From Euptelea pleiosperma (lineage: Eukaryota > Streptophyta > Magnoliopsida > Ranunculales > Eupteleaceae): a DNA stretch of 64,000 bases. Below are positions 19,690 to 33,300 of the stretch, piece by piece. Within the stretch, counting starts at the first letter, position 1. Every line of letters starts with the position of its first letter. A program made the position numbers and the translations under genes. The DNA is taken from NCBI GenBank assembly GCA_035048495.1, contig CM068544.1:43177893-43241892 (forward strand), written 5' to 3'. The notes below the pieces were generated by a model that was not told where the DNA came from, ran no database searches, and saw only the letters and a list, made by a program, of their open reading frames with translations.

Positions 19690-21208
19690 ATCTTGTTCAC
19701 AGAATCCCTTCCCACCTCATACCTAGGCCTTCCCCTAGGTGCACAATATAAAGCTAAAGCAATCTAGTATCCGATTATTGAAAGAGTCCGTAAGAAGCAT
19801 GCATGATGGAAAGGGAAGTATCTCTCGAAAGGTGGGAAGTTGACCCTCATTAAAAATACTCTGTCTAGTCTTCTCGTCTACTTTCTTTCCTTGTTTTCCA
19901 TCCCTGTCAGTGTGGAGAATAGGTTAGAGAGGTTTATGAGAGATTTCCTATGGAATGACATGGAGGACTCCTTTTGATATCATCTTGTGAAGTGGAATCA
20001 AGTATGTCTACCAATTAGAATGTGAAGTGGACTCTTTCCATCCCTGTCTCATGAACATTGCACTTTAGGCAAGTGGATATGAATGTTCGGGAAGGAGGTG
20101 AGAAGTCTACGGCGGACAGTCATTGCGGGTAAGTATGGGGAGGAGACATGGGGTTGGGTTACTAAGAGGCCTAATGGGTCATTTGGTTGTGGAGTGTGGA
20201 AAGGCATCTATAAGGATAAGGAGCGGGTCTTGGAGGGGTAGAGACTAGTGCTAGGAAATGGGACTAAAATCAAATTTTGGGAAGATAGATGTGCGGTGAT
20301 ACATGTTTTAAGACAGCTTTCCCACAGTTGTATTCTCTCTCACAACGGAAAGGTCAATTCGTATCCTCTTTTTGGAACAGGTCTAGTCATGAAAGTTCAT
20401 AGGACTTACATCTCAGGAGAAACCTTTTTGTTTGGGAAAGTGAATTAGTTGCAATTTTGTTGGGATCGTTGAGATATCTTGTTTCTAATACTGAGGAGGA
20501 CTATCTAACTAGGACCCTCTCCAAAACAAGGTGTTTCTCGGTCAGTTCTTTATATGACTCCTTATCCCTTTCCCTCCCTGCTCATTCTTTCGTATGCCCC
20601 AATATCTAGAAGTCCAAGTTTCCTTGAAAATCCACGTTTTTACTTAGGTTGCGTCTTTGAATAAATTGCTCACTATTGATAATTTGATTGCTAGAAAGTG
20701 GATATTGGTCAATTATTGTGTTACGTGCAAGTCCAACGGTGAGAATACTAACCATCTTTTACTACATTGTGACTATGCCAATCAGATTTGGTCATTCTTT
20801 TTAGCTTTGTTGGGGCTATATTGGGTTATGCCACAGTCCATCGGAGCCTTGTTGCAAGGTTGGCCTAAACTTGTGCTGCCAAGGATAGGGAAGATTCTAT
20901 AGAGGATGATAACTTTTGCGGTAATATGGGGGTCATTGGTGGAGAGAAATGGGAGGATATTTAGAGGTAGTGATAACACTTGGCGAGAAACTCTCATTAA
21001 CATCAAGCCTCTCTTATTCAGTTGGGGAAACTTGTACCCGGAGATGAGAAACATTTATTTTGGGGACTTGGTATTTAGGTTGGAGTCGCTTATGGGAAAA
21101 GTGTCGTTTGGGCTGATGTTTTGATTTGTTCTTTAGCTTTCCTTGTTTTCTCCTTTAGAGATCTTCTTGATCTCCCATCAATATATTGTGGATTTATAAA
21201 AAAAAAAA
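19690..21208 (+). mobile_element. 5'-truncated L1 LINE inside the TIC100 relic
   Basis: On the plus strand the C-terminal end of an L1 reverse transcriptase is readable in pieces ([19 protein letters not shown] near 19705-19770, then [39 protein letters not shown] and VIWGSLVERNGRIFRG). Stops and frameshifts break it up. A poly-A run at 21198-21208 marks the 3' end. It lies in the intron between TIC100 pieces at 21,267 and 19,555, antisense to that gene. Confidence 0.85.
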
Positions 21209-21839
21209 GAATTAGGATTCACACTGGCTGCCAATATTGGTATATAAATAGGGATGATGAACATACTTGGAACCTGGCATAGGTTCTCTACCAGGTATCT
21301 CAACTTCAACAGCCCATGACCTTCCACGTTCACCTTCATACCTGCAAACAAAAAGTCGCTTAAGAAAAGATTTACGAAATGATCTGGCGTTTAACTCCAT
21401 CGGCTAGAGAAACATTTAGCCTCCAAAAACACCACAATTAGTATTCTTAATAGTTTTATCAATGGGTCAAATGTCTCTAAAGCACTGTTCACATATTATG
21501 AAGCTAAAATTTAAAACCCATTCAAAAGCAACATATTGTCAAATATCAATTATAAGCAACAAACAAGATTCTCATAAGCAATTAATCAATATATGACTTA
21601 TGTGCCACGTCTAATGCATCAAAATGCCTTAGAACAATCAGGAGAAGGATCCCATAGCTTAACATGAGACGTGGCACAAAGAGATCATTCCAATTTCTTA
21701 TAAAATCATGAAAGTAAATAGTGCGGTAGACATTGTGTTAGAGAGTAAGAGCAGACACACCTGACCAAGCCCCGTTCAGCACATACACGCCTTCTCCATG
21801 AGCCAAGTCATCCCAAACAGCACCTTCATACCTTCATCA

Positions 21840-23110
21840 AACCACATATATAATTAAGGGCTATCAATATACACACCTTTCTGTTAAAAAATGCGAATAT
21901 CTGTACTTTATTGTACCAAAAAGAAAAATAATTAAAGGAAAACAGACTCAAATATTAGCTACTAACTAACACATAGGAAAATAATAGAATGTAAGTTAGC
22001 TAAGATAGATTCAGAAAGCTCATTTGAAAGCTCAGCTATCCAATCAAGCTCTTCAATCATCAATTTGGTATTTGATATAAATCAAAAGTTACATGTAAAC
22101 CATCGTACAAGTAAAAAATCTGACTGACCCATTGAACATTAATACACATCATAATTCACCAAAACTCAATCTGATTCAAGTATTCAACTCCAAAAACCAA
22201 ACTCAAGCATAACAAATTGAAACAACACAGTCAGAATAACAAACCAAATATAGATAAAGCTAACTAACACTCTAGAGAAACTCTTATATATTCATTCAAG
22301 TTTTCCAATCAGCGTCAGCATCGTGGCATTCAATATAAATAAAAAATTACATATAAATCCCATAAAAAACAGAAAAATGTGAATAACCCATCAAAGGAAT
22401 ACTGGTATGGATTTAAATTACAAAGCTCTCAATCAAGTTACATCCATCACAAGCAACAAAAATCATAGAAAAACATATGGAACGTGAAGATAACAACAAT
22501 ATATGGATAATTAAACTTATCAGGCTCCTGACAGGGAATACGAAGCCAAAACTCAAAAGAAAATTAAAAGACAACAGGAACAATGACAATTAGAATGACA
22601 AACCGAATACAGAAGAAGCTACAGAGCAATTTGTGAACTCTTTCTATCCACTCAAATTCTTCAATCATGAACTCCACGTCTGATATAATCAAAATGTCAC
22701 ATTTAAAAAAAAATGGTTTAAATTGAAAATATCAATCTTTTGATCAAATTCATCCATCACAATCAAAACTCATAAAAGTGATGATAAATAACAATTTGGG
22801 CAAATTACTCTTATAAGCACTCCTATCCAAGAAAATGTGAAAAAACACAGTTAGAATATCAAACCAAATACAAAGAAAGCTACAGTAACTACTTTACTCG
22901 GTTAACTTCTTCAATGATCAATTAGTGTTGGGTATAGATACAGAGTTGCATAAAATCACATAAACTGGTAAAATGTGAGTAATCCATTTGAGGGGCACTA
23001 GTATAAATTGAAAATGCCAAGGCCTTAATCAAATTTATATCCATAGCAAGTGATAAAAAAAATCATATAAATAACCAACAAAACATGAAGATAATAACAA
23101 ATATAGAGTA
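21840..23110. repeat. Diverged intronic tandem repeat, unit about 300 bp
   Basis: This is a former TIC100 intron. A degenerate unit recurs about four times, marked by TTCTTCAATCAT-type and AGAATAACAAACCAAATA-type segments (the latter near 22,234, 22,593 and 22,855). No ORF. Copies are far too diverged for recent expansion. Confidence 0.5.
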
Positions 23111-23785
23111 ACTACAGTTACGAGCTCCCATTGGGGAAAATGTAGCAGACGCATTTGAGGAACTCCTTAATCCGATTTTCTTCGACTTTGGGTTCGATAT
23201 GTTGTAATGGTTGTAGGGTATGGCGGGATAGTACTTCCGATAAGGGAGGTAAAACGGAGCAATGGGTGGATCCCTCCCGGCTTAAACTTCTTCCCTAACA
23301 ACCTCCCAAAGTCCCAATCCTCCTCGTCCGCCCAAATGGGATCCCAATCGGGTTTCGTCATCTCTAGTGGAGCGTCGGTGCAGAGCTCCTTGAGATCCTC
23401 TTCTTTCCATTTCTCCAGGTCTTTTGAGAAATCGAAGAGGTCTTCCTAGTAGACGTACTCTCGGTCTTCTTCCTCTTGCCTCTTCTTGGTTCTCTTACTC
23501 TCGACGAAATCGGAGAACTTCCTTACGACTCGGGCAATTCGTCATCCTCTGCTTCTTCCATGCTGTACTCATCGTAGCCTTCCTCGAAGGAATTGTTCGA
23601 GTCGCACTCCGATTCTTCTTCTGAAGAAGAAGATGATGAGGAAACCTCAAATAGGTATTCTCGTTCTGGTGCTTCTTCGTTCTTCGTGGGTTCGATTGAA
23701 TCTTCGTCGCCATTTTTGTTGCTCTGCTGCTGAATTTGAGCCCGCCATTTTTGTTGCTTTGCTAATTGCTGCTGATTTTGAGCTA

Positions 23786-24115
23786 AGCGAGCATCAGAAT
23801 GAAGATGAAAAGGTGCTAATAAAAATCTTCGCTGATTCCGTAATGTGCCATGTGACACACTCTCAGAGACGACTGACTGTCTTGATGTCTTGGCCCATCC
23901 TTAAGTGGGCCAACATACCAAAAGTGATTTCTACCGTTGGATATGTACCTTTTCATGAGTTGATTTTTACAGTGTATTCGAGCGTTATTTGGGGTACTCA
24001 GTTCCAATGGTTAGAAATCACCAATCAAGCTGATTTTTAGGCTGTAGGTCCACCAATCAGCGAAGTTTTACTTTACGACCAGTGGTCTCTAAGAGTGTGC
24101 CACGTGACGTCCGTC
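23786..24115. mobile_element. G-box-family MITE in the TIC100/FACKEL spacer
   Basis: The left arm GTGCCATGTGACACACTCTC and right arm AAGAGTGTGCCACGTGACGT are inverted. Inner landmarks CCATCCTTAAGTGGGCC and CAATCAAGCTGATTTTTAGG match the family. It occupies most of the space between the two divergent first exons. The left G-box has decayed to CCATGTG, while the right one is intact. Confidence 0.7.
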
Positions 24116-24176
24116 ATCAGAGATTTATTCGTGCCAACGGTAGTACAGATGGTTTATAGACCGTCATTATATACTA
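24101..24176 (+). promoter_or_regulatory. Putative FACKEL promoter motifs: G-box/C-box and TATA
   Basis: CACGTG (24101-24106) overlaps GACGTC (24106-24111), a composite G-box/C-box that plant bZIP and bHLH factors are known to bind. It comes from the MITE arm. A TATATAC-like element lies at about 24168-24174, some 135 bp before the ATG at 24307. Function is inferred from position and motif only. Confidence 0.45.
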
Positions 24177-24306
24177 TAAGATAAAAGGGGATCATCGAGT
24201 AAAATCCTCCTACTAATTGCTTCCGTTGAAAAAGTTAAACACTGCATCAGACCAGAGTGAAGGAGTAGTGTGGGATTGATTGGCTTGAGAGACAGATTGA
24301 GAGAAA

Positions 24307-27300
24307 ATGGATTTTCATTCTCTTCTCCATGCCCTAATCCCTTCATGGAGCTCAGTAAGTTCAAAAAAAACCAAATCACATTTCTTGACTATTAAGTATT
24401 GTCTCTTCTCTCAATCTCGACTGATCTGCTCATCAAATTTTTTTTCTGTCTTAGGTTGTTCTACTTCTTTCCTTATTCATTTACTTAGGGTTTGCTGGAT
24501 CTCTTCTTCCTGGCAAGATTATTCCCGGCGCGATACTATCAGATGGTACTCGACTCCATTACCGCTGCAATGGTTAGTTCATCCTACTCTCTCTCTCTCT
24601 CTCTCTGCAATTTTCACTCTTTGTTCTGATTTTGATTTTTCATCGGATCTGACGTATGTTATTCTCCAAATATACGATATTTTGTATGGTCTGATGGTAC
24701 TGTAAGCGCTATAAGCATAACACTGCTCTTTTAGTATTATAATGTATGTATGTATTCCTTCACTGCCAGGCTTGTTATCACTTCTTCTGCTGGATGCGCT
24801 CCTAGGAATCGGAGTTTGCATGAAGTTGATATCGCCAACGGTATATCTCTCTCTCCCTCTCCCTTTCTATCTTTCTCTCTGTGATTTGCAGTCCGCTCTT
24901 CTGGATTTTGAGTTTTCATAATCATCAGATTTTCAGAGGATACGGTAATGCAAATTATAGTATCCTTTGATTTGTGTGTGGAGTTGGAATGATATCATTA
25001 ATAGTGATTGCAGGTGATAGCAGACAGAGGACTTGAGCTGCTGTCTGCAACTTTTGGATTCAGTGTTCTTGTAAGTGCAATACTCTACTTCATCACTAGT
25101 CGAATCATACGGAAGTTCTTGTTATATGTAATATGACAGACCAGATTCATACATAGCATTGCGTTTGCTATTTGATCTAAACAGATTCTAATTTCACTAA
25201 TAATGTTTGATTGTGAAGTCGTAGTGAATGTTGCTGAATCACATCTTTTCTTCATTGCTTAAGAGTGCACTCACTTAAGTTCTGGACGAGAAAAGAAAAG
25301 AAAGCCTTTCAAATTGTTTTAGCTTAGGTATTGGATAACATGATTTCCAAGAGTACACACATCTCAAAGGAAAAGGATTTTCGTGTTCTTTAGTCCATTC
25401 GGAGTTGAGGCGTGAATCAGAGAAGTGATGTTTTTACATAATCATATCTGTGAAGAGCTATATACATCGAAATAAGGGAAATGGATGCAAAAGCCTTTAA
25501 GAAGGCTATAATGACTGTGTCATCCCTTACACAACTGTTAAAGAATGTGATTTAAACCTTAAGAATTTGATATTGAAACATTAAGAATTCGCAAAGGTAA
25601 TTGTACTACTCTTTTAAAATGTCCTTCTAAGAAGATGCATGGGGCTTCAACCTTTTTTTTTTTTTTTATCGGTTAAAGAGGGCTGAGAAGGCCTTGACAA
25701 AAGACTATACAAAGACTCCCCCTATCGGTAACAAGACAACAAAAAACCGACCCCCCAACCAGGCCAAAACACCTAGAGGGGACAAGCTAAGACAGGATCA
25801 GGCGGTCCCACCGGAAGACAAAGTCCTCAAATCTAAACTCTTTAACCACGGGGATGACTGAGCTCCAATGATACAGAGTGGCTTTGATATTCATGATTAT
25901 CTCCTCGACCTTGGCATCCTTCTCTTCAAAAATCTGACGATTTCTTTCTTTTCATAGCTCCCAACAAATGGCATGCGGAATAAGCCTCCAAAGCACACGG
26001 CCACTATTAGAGAAGGCTTTAGAATGCCAGCTCCTGAATGTTTCTAACACAGAGTGGGGGAGGACCCAAGAAATACCAACGAGACTCAGGAATCTGTCCC
26101 AAATATTTATGGCTATGCTGTAGTGGATAAGCATGTGATCGGTGGTTTCCTCGGCACCTCGGCATAAGATACATCTGCTAGGCAGCTGGAGGCCACGCTT
26201 CCTCAACTTCTCCACAGACAGAATCTTATCCAACATCGCGCACCAGGAGAAGAAGATGACTTTGGAGGGGATAGATGTCCTCCACAAACTCTTTGTAGGG
26301 AACGCACTATGATTGTGGCCCACCAAAGTGGAATAGAATGATCTAACCGAGAATCTCCCCTTGGGGTCCTCTAACCACCATCTAGAGTCCTTAGCACTAT
26401 CTGACAACTTGACCCCATCAAGTCGGTTTAGAAGGGAGGCCAATGTGTCCATCTCCCAATTATTAATCCGCCTTCTTAAACCAAGATCCCACGATAGAAT
26501 GCCCTCTTCTAGAGTGGACATAGCACGAACAGATTCGCCTTTGCGGTTCGAAATGGCGTAGATCGATGGGAATTCTTCTTTAAGAGGGAGGTCCCCACAC
26601 CATCTGTCTTCCAAAAATCTTACCATATTACCGCTGCCCACTATGAATTTGCTACCGTTCCTGATCTTCCCAAGCAGCTTGGATATGCCTCTCCACACCC
26701 CTGTCCCATAGGAAGAGTTTGGGACCCTGCTATCCCAACCGAAAGAATCGACTCCCTGCTTGGCTGAAATCACTTTTCTCCATAAGCTTTCCCTCTCATC
26801 ACCAAACCTTCATAACAACTTACCCAACAAGGCGTTGTTCATGCGTTTGATACGACGCACACCGAGCCCGCCTTCTTTAACTAGTTTGCAGATCCGTGAC
26901 CAGTTAACAAGATGAAACTTATGGTTATCTTCTCTGTCGTTCCATAGGAAGTTCCTAATGATACTTTCAATCCTTTTAGCCACTGCCGATGGGATCGAGA
27001 ACAGGGAAAGGTAGTAGATCGGCAAGTTAGACAGGGTGCTCTTAACCAGCGTGAGTCTACCCCCTTTGGACAGATACGCTCTTTTCTACGAGGCCAATCT
27101 TCTATGAAACCGCTCCACTACCGGCTCCCAGATGCTTTTGGATCTATACTTCGCCCCAAGCGGGAGACCAAGATAGACCGTGGGGAGCTTCCCCTTCCTG
27201 CAAGCCAATCGGGCAGCCACCGGGTCCAGACACCCCACATCACCCACCCCAAAGACTTCACTTTTGGCTAAATTGACACGGAGTCCAGAAACCACTTCGA

Positions 27301-30300
27301 AGCACCTGAGGATCCTTCTTAACACCTGAGCTTGCGCCATGGATGCGTCAAGAAAGAAAATGGTATCATCTGCAAACTGAAGATGAGAGATAGAAGGACC
27401 ATCCCTTCCTACCTTGAAGCCAACTAACAGACCTCCGTTAACCGCCTTACCTGCAATCTGGCTCAAAGCTTCTGCCACAATAAGGAACAAATAAGGGGAT
27501 AACGGATCCCCCTGACGAAGCCCTCTGGAGCTCCTGAAGAAACCAGCTGGGGATCCGTTGACTAAGATCGAGAATCGGGTAGTAGAAATGCATGTGTAGA
27601 TCAATTTCCTCCATCGCGTGCCAAACCCCATACGACCCAACAAATAATCCAGGAACGCCCAATTGACCTTTCCCCCCTGAAGAAGTGGGTTTATGTCTTA
27701 ATAAGCTTTGTTCTAGTATTGTAACCATTATTTGCCACCAAAGGGTTGTCCATCAGATGGGACGGTCTGGATTGGCCACATCAGCCCTCCAAATGAAAGG
27801 AAAACCCGAACTACAGTGAAGATTTCTGGAGTGTTAACTCCAAAAGAACTTTTTTTCACACACGTCATATTCCTATGTTGTCCAAATTTTAGCTGTACCT
27901 ATTAATATTTTGTTTTCAACCAAAATAGTTCACAATGTATCACTAAAGATGTACCTGATGTACGCCCTGATTCTGAAATTTTAATATTTGACTGTTGCTA
28001 TGGTTCATTCTTGCACACCGTCAGCCTCATGATAGTTGATGCTCTTTAATATTTTCTTCCTCTCTGTTTAATTATGCCAGGTGACATTGATACTATATGC
28101 TGCTGGTTGCAAGTCTAATGATCGTGGTTCCTCTTTAAAACCGCATGTCACGGGAAACTTAATTCATGACTGGTACTTCTGAATAGAGCTCTTATTTGCT
28201 TGAATTGATGTTTTCGTGGTTTAAATTCGTGCTCTGTTTATGAATTCTTTGTTTAAATAAAAAATTGGATTATGGAAAGTAATGTTTTTAGACGTAGAGG
28301 CATGTGGAGTAAGTCTCATCAGCACGCCTTTGGAGAAATGAATACCAAAAATTAAATAAAAAAAATGATTAATTCGATAAAAAATAGAAATTTAGGAAAA
28401 TGTAAGAAAAAAAATATCATTCTATTCCATATGGTTATTATTTTTTAGGGGTTGGGGGGAATATGGACGTGAAGTGCATGCCTTTGACTAGAGGTGTTAA
28501 AAAGGTGTAAAAGGACGCTTTTTTGAAAGCCTCAACTGTTACACTTTTCTGATAAGCCTAAGGGATTTTTTGGGATGCCTCACCTTGAGGTGTAAGCCTC
28601 AAATTCCTTTTAAAAAACTGTTGAAATTTATCAAAATATTCTGCCAGGTTTCCAGTAATTTGTTCTTAGCCACAATGAAGAGTACAACCAATTAATTTTC
28701 TCTAGTTCTAATATCCATAGGAATAATGCAAACAAAGCATCCTGTTTGTTTCGCCATACAACATGCAATCTCATACGGCCTAGCTTGAATAAAAATCTCA
28801 TTTCAATTTAGTCCTTGGATGTAGGATGAGATACTTAGGTATATCTTCAGTTATCTCTTCTAAGGTTAACTTATGTGAATGCCAGTCATAGGTGAGCTTC
28901 TTTGATTAAGTCATTGAGGTATTTTGGTCATTTGGTCTGTATTAATGTTCGTGGGTTGCCTGTTGGTCTTGCCATTTTAGAGCATCATATCTTACAATGA
29001 TCATACATAATTAGAAGGTGAGTACGAGGAGCCAGAAGTTTGGACGAAAGGGGTAGGAATGTGACTGAGATTAGAAGCACACTAAGATTTGCAAAAGAAA
29101 CTCAAATACAACACATATTCAAAGTTAGGAGGCAGGATATCATAGTAGGAGTAGGGTATACCAGAAATGAATACAATCTCTCTCAGATTGTTGTTTCACT
29201 TGCTTGTTCTACCAATCTTCTAGCGCATTGTTGCCACCTGTTAAAGAACCGTGACCTTTTATAAAATATCGAGCAGCCAATTAGAGATAAAGCAGTGATT
29301 TTCAGTCATTTAAATTATTTGATTATAGAGTTTATATTACTTATTGACTTTTTAAATTGTCATTTATCGTGACACTGTTTCTTATGTGAGAAGATTGTAA
29401 GCATAAATTACTGCTAAAATTTATCAGCAGACTGATTTATTTCAGTGTCATTTAATACCTTTGCTTAATATTTACATGGGTAGGGTACTGAGAATGAAAA
29501 AAAAATCCATGGGTAAGCAGCTTCTGGTACACTTGCAACCGCATACTTCACTAATGGAAGCTTAATCAATTAATAACTCATTACCATGCAGTTTATTCTT
29601 TTGGCTTGCACATCTTCCATAAATCGTTTATTGGTGGTTCAAGTAATTTGCTTCGCATTAATATTTCCATGATGATGTCTTTAGGAACAAATAACTTTTA
29701 TATCTTTGTTGTTTGCTACCTTTCCCTATAGAATGAATTCAGGCAATTATCTTGATTGTTATATCCATTCTCATCTAATAGGTGGTTTGGGATACAGCTG
29801 AATCCTCAGTTTATGGGAATTGACCTCAAGTATGTGATCTAGTCTTCAATTTTCTGGCCACTTTCCTTCGATCAAATTATTAGAAGTCCCGACTACATAT
29901 TAATGGTTAAACCCTGTTCAACATTGTTCACCATGCGTTCCATTTAATTTTTATATAAAGTTAATTACTTCTGAAATTAAAAGTGGTGATTCTTTTATTT
30001 CAAACTGCAGTTAGTCCATGGTTCCGTAAGAAACATAAGTGAGCCTGTTAGAAAACTATGCAACCACCTAATCTGATGAGTTTGGCTGAGAATGATTCTC
30101 TGCCACATCAGTGGTCAGAGCTGTTAAATGCATTCTGATTGAATGGCAATATATTTTATCTACCAGACTGGGACACTGTAAGAAATTCACAATTTGACTT
30201 TCAACTGTGGATCCTTTCACTCTCTCCTGCTAAATATACCAATGGGTGTTTATAAGTATTTATTGTAGCTTTTTCAAGTATCTTTATCTCATGTTACCTG

Positions 30301-33300
30301 AACAACCCAAGTCAAGAGATGATTGACATTCTGTTCCTATCTTTTCATCAGCTGATAACATAATGACAAACAGTGCGGACCTCAATTCATTCATAATTGC
30401 TTTCTCAATTTAAACCATGCTTTTTAACATCATAGACTATTTTTGCTAACTCGATTGGTCCTCCCAACCTCGTAAATCATCATAACATCCTTATCATTGC
30501 TAAACCTAACATTTATTACACTCCAATGCAAGGAGATGTCTTATGATTGGGTGTTTCTTTTCTAGATTTTTCTTTGTTAGAGCTGGAATGATGGGATGGC
30601 TACTTATCAATCTTTCAGTTCTAGCGAAAAGCATCCAAGATAGCAGCATGAGCCAATCAATGGTCCTTTACCAGCTCTTTTGTGTGGTAATCTGGATATA
30701 GTTATGCTTTATTATTCAATTTTATGTAAACATGTACCACCTGCAATTACTGAAGTTTATTTATGTATTCTTCTTCATTTTCAGTTATACATTCTAGACT
30801 ATTTCTTTTATGAGGAGTACATGACCTCCACGTAAGTCCAATACCTGTTTCTCTCCAAAATAATTTTGCTATTTTGCAAATATGTTTTTTTCCTTGTGCG
30901 AGCTTTGTTTATCTAAAAAACCTTTTCTTTACCATTCTATAAATTTTAGGGAGCTCTTCATTCTTATTGTATCTATAATCTATGTAACAAGGCCATGACC
31001 TATGTGGACTCTTCTAAATGGGGTAAGTACGGGCGCGAGGCGCACTTAAGGTGCTAGGACTCCTGGCGCCTGAGCCGTAAGGCAAAAAACTGTTGTCAGG
31101 GTGTACCCTTTATGCTATAAGGGACCCATTTTATATTGTAAGGGCCTTCTTGTCCATGTAAAGTTTTTACATAAATAAAAAGTTTGGAGTCATGTGAGTA
31201 ACACATGCTCTCATTTTCTCTCCTCTCATTTTTCTCTCTCAAACCCTAGAACTAAACCCTTGATTCACCATTTCAACTAAAACAGATAATCGTTAGGCCA
31301 TAAACATAAAATATGACAAATGTCCAATATCTCAAGTAACCCAAAAGTAGTTTTAGTTAACATTGTCATTATCTAAATACAAAACAAGTAATCAAAAAGC
31401 CATAAAACATAAAAGATAGCAAATGTCCAAAATATCAAATAGTCCACAATTAGTTCTAGTTAACATCGTCATCATCTAAAATATAATCATTAGCTTCATC
31501 CCCATCATCATCGGACGTGTTAGTTTCCTCAATATATTCTTCTTATTATATCTCCTCCGAATTGGCCTCTTTTTCTTACTGACGCAATTGCCCTTACTCT
31601 TGTCCTTGATTGTGATTTAGTATTTGATGTTGATCCATAGGTCTTCTTCAAGGGAGATGAAAGTGTCACGGTTCACATAACAATGTCCAGGGTTTTCTTT
31701 TTATCTATATGAGTAGAAGAGAGACTAGGTTGTAATTGTATTATATGTAAGAAAAGAAACAATAGCACGTAACAACGAACAACTTATTGAGTTACAACAA
31801 ATTAATACAATAGGCCAAAGTAAATAATTTTTACAAAAAAAATTATGTATTTTAGTGAGGCGTGAGCCTAATGCGCCTTGAGTTTGGTCTGAGGCGCGCG
31901 CCTTGAGCATAAGGTGCACGCCTTACTAAACACGCCTCGCCTTGACCCCCTTCCAAGGCGCCGCCTTGTGCCTCAATGCGCCTTGACTACAGAGAGTACC
32001 CGTGTCAAAATCTGACACATGTAGATTTTGGTGCGAGTCTTGTAAAATTCAGTTTTTTTTTCCTTTCCTTAGTGCAAGATATGATTTAACATTTGCCGTA
32101 GTTTATGAGTTCTACCTTTTACAATTGATTTTTTATGCAACAAATATATAATCTTATGTATTCTCTTGTTATTAAGTATATGATACATATCATTAGACAT
32201 CCTTTCAAATAATCCACTATATCCTTATTATACAAAAAAAAAATACAGTTATTTTGTTCTATTTAAAGGTATTGCAGAACTTATCAAAAAAAAATATTTA
32301 AAGTTATTGCAGAGTCTACAAATCTCATTTCTCAAGGTTCGCCGAACTGGATACTCCGCACCCATGTCAAACTTCGACACCTATACCCATAGTTCCATAT
32401 CAATGCAACATAGGCCACGACTATTTTCCCATTATTGGTTGTGCAGACACGTGTTGTATCTGTGTTGTCATGTCCTGACACATGGTGTTGTGACCAATTA
32501 CGTTACTGATTTTTTTTTAGAAAAATGATTTCTAAAAGTTTATACACTATTTTATTAAGTTGTCAAACACAATTATAGTTTGATTGGACCAAGGGCTTTA
32601 TCTCTAGCCAGAGAATATAATAGTCTTCCCTCTTAAAATCTAATTTATATCCATTGAATCATTGGATAACTCTTAAGGTGTATGGCAATGCTCATTTTTT
32701 TTATTTTCTTATTTTTATTAAAAAAAATTCTGATCTAAATGTAAACAAAACCGACACATGTATACATGTCATTGTGACATAGCCTTCAGTTATTATCTCC
32801 TCAAAGTCACTAACATTATAGGAAGCCTTCATACAATTAATTACAAAAGAGAATTGTTGTTGCAACCCAAGGTTTTATTTTTAAAAGTATGCCAATGGCT
32901 ATGCGGCAAAAAACTTAGTTGTCAATGATATGAAAATTGGGGTGGTAAGCTTATGAAGCTTTGTATGTCATTGAATTACTTCTTGTTGTGTCATTTCCTC
33001 TTTTCATGCATTTAGGATTGGCTTTCTAATATATTCTTAAGTAATAAAATTCTTCTTGTAAATCGAAGTAACAAAGATCATTAAGCTGGTTAAGTTTTTG
33101 TACTGTAGAGTTAGCATGATTGACATCATTCATATAGTCATACCAACCGTGTGTATATATATGTATGTGTGTGTGTGTGTGTGTACTTTCAGTCATTTAG
33201 GTAACTTAATAGTGATCCTAGGCATTCTAGGCTGTATTTTGGACATCATCATCATTCACAATGTCTTATCCCAATTATTTGGGTCGGTAACATGAATCCT

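Larger units (their letters stand above)
17900..23730 (-). pseudogene. TIC100: Broken TIC100 (EMB1211) copy
   Basis: TIC100 is a chloroplast inner-envelope protein of the 1-MDa TIC import complex, with MORN repeats and acidic, Glu-rich segments. Surviving pieces, in coding order on the minus strand, are: an acidic N-terminal exon (about 23730-23165) with EDLFDFSKDLEKWKEEDL and APLEMTKPDWDPIWADEEDW; a MORN exon (about 21832-21761) with YEGAVWDDLAHGEGVYV; 21342-21267 with VEVEIPGREPMPGSK; 19555 to about 19410 with KMRAEGKIISRDFMPLEDRE; 19094 to about 18731 with LILHTQAGLLINCVEDKKYG and FLPLAFDEFYGQA; and about 18230-17900 with FIEAELCLEEAIEDMEMEL. Damage is extensive: several frameshifts and a stop in the first exon, a frameshift in the third, loss of the middle region (roughly 140 residues), an L1 in the penultimate coding block, a hAT-like MITE, and a frameshift near the C-terminus. 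Its 5' end faces FACKEL about 580 bp away. A functional copy presumably exists elsewhere. Identity is firm; exon edges are approximate. Confidence 0.9.
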
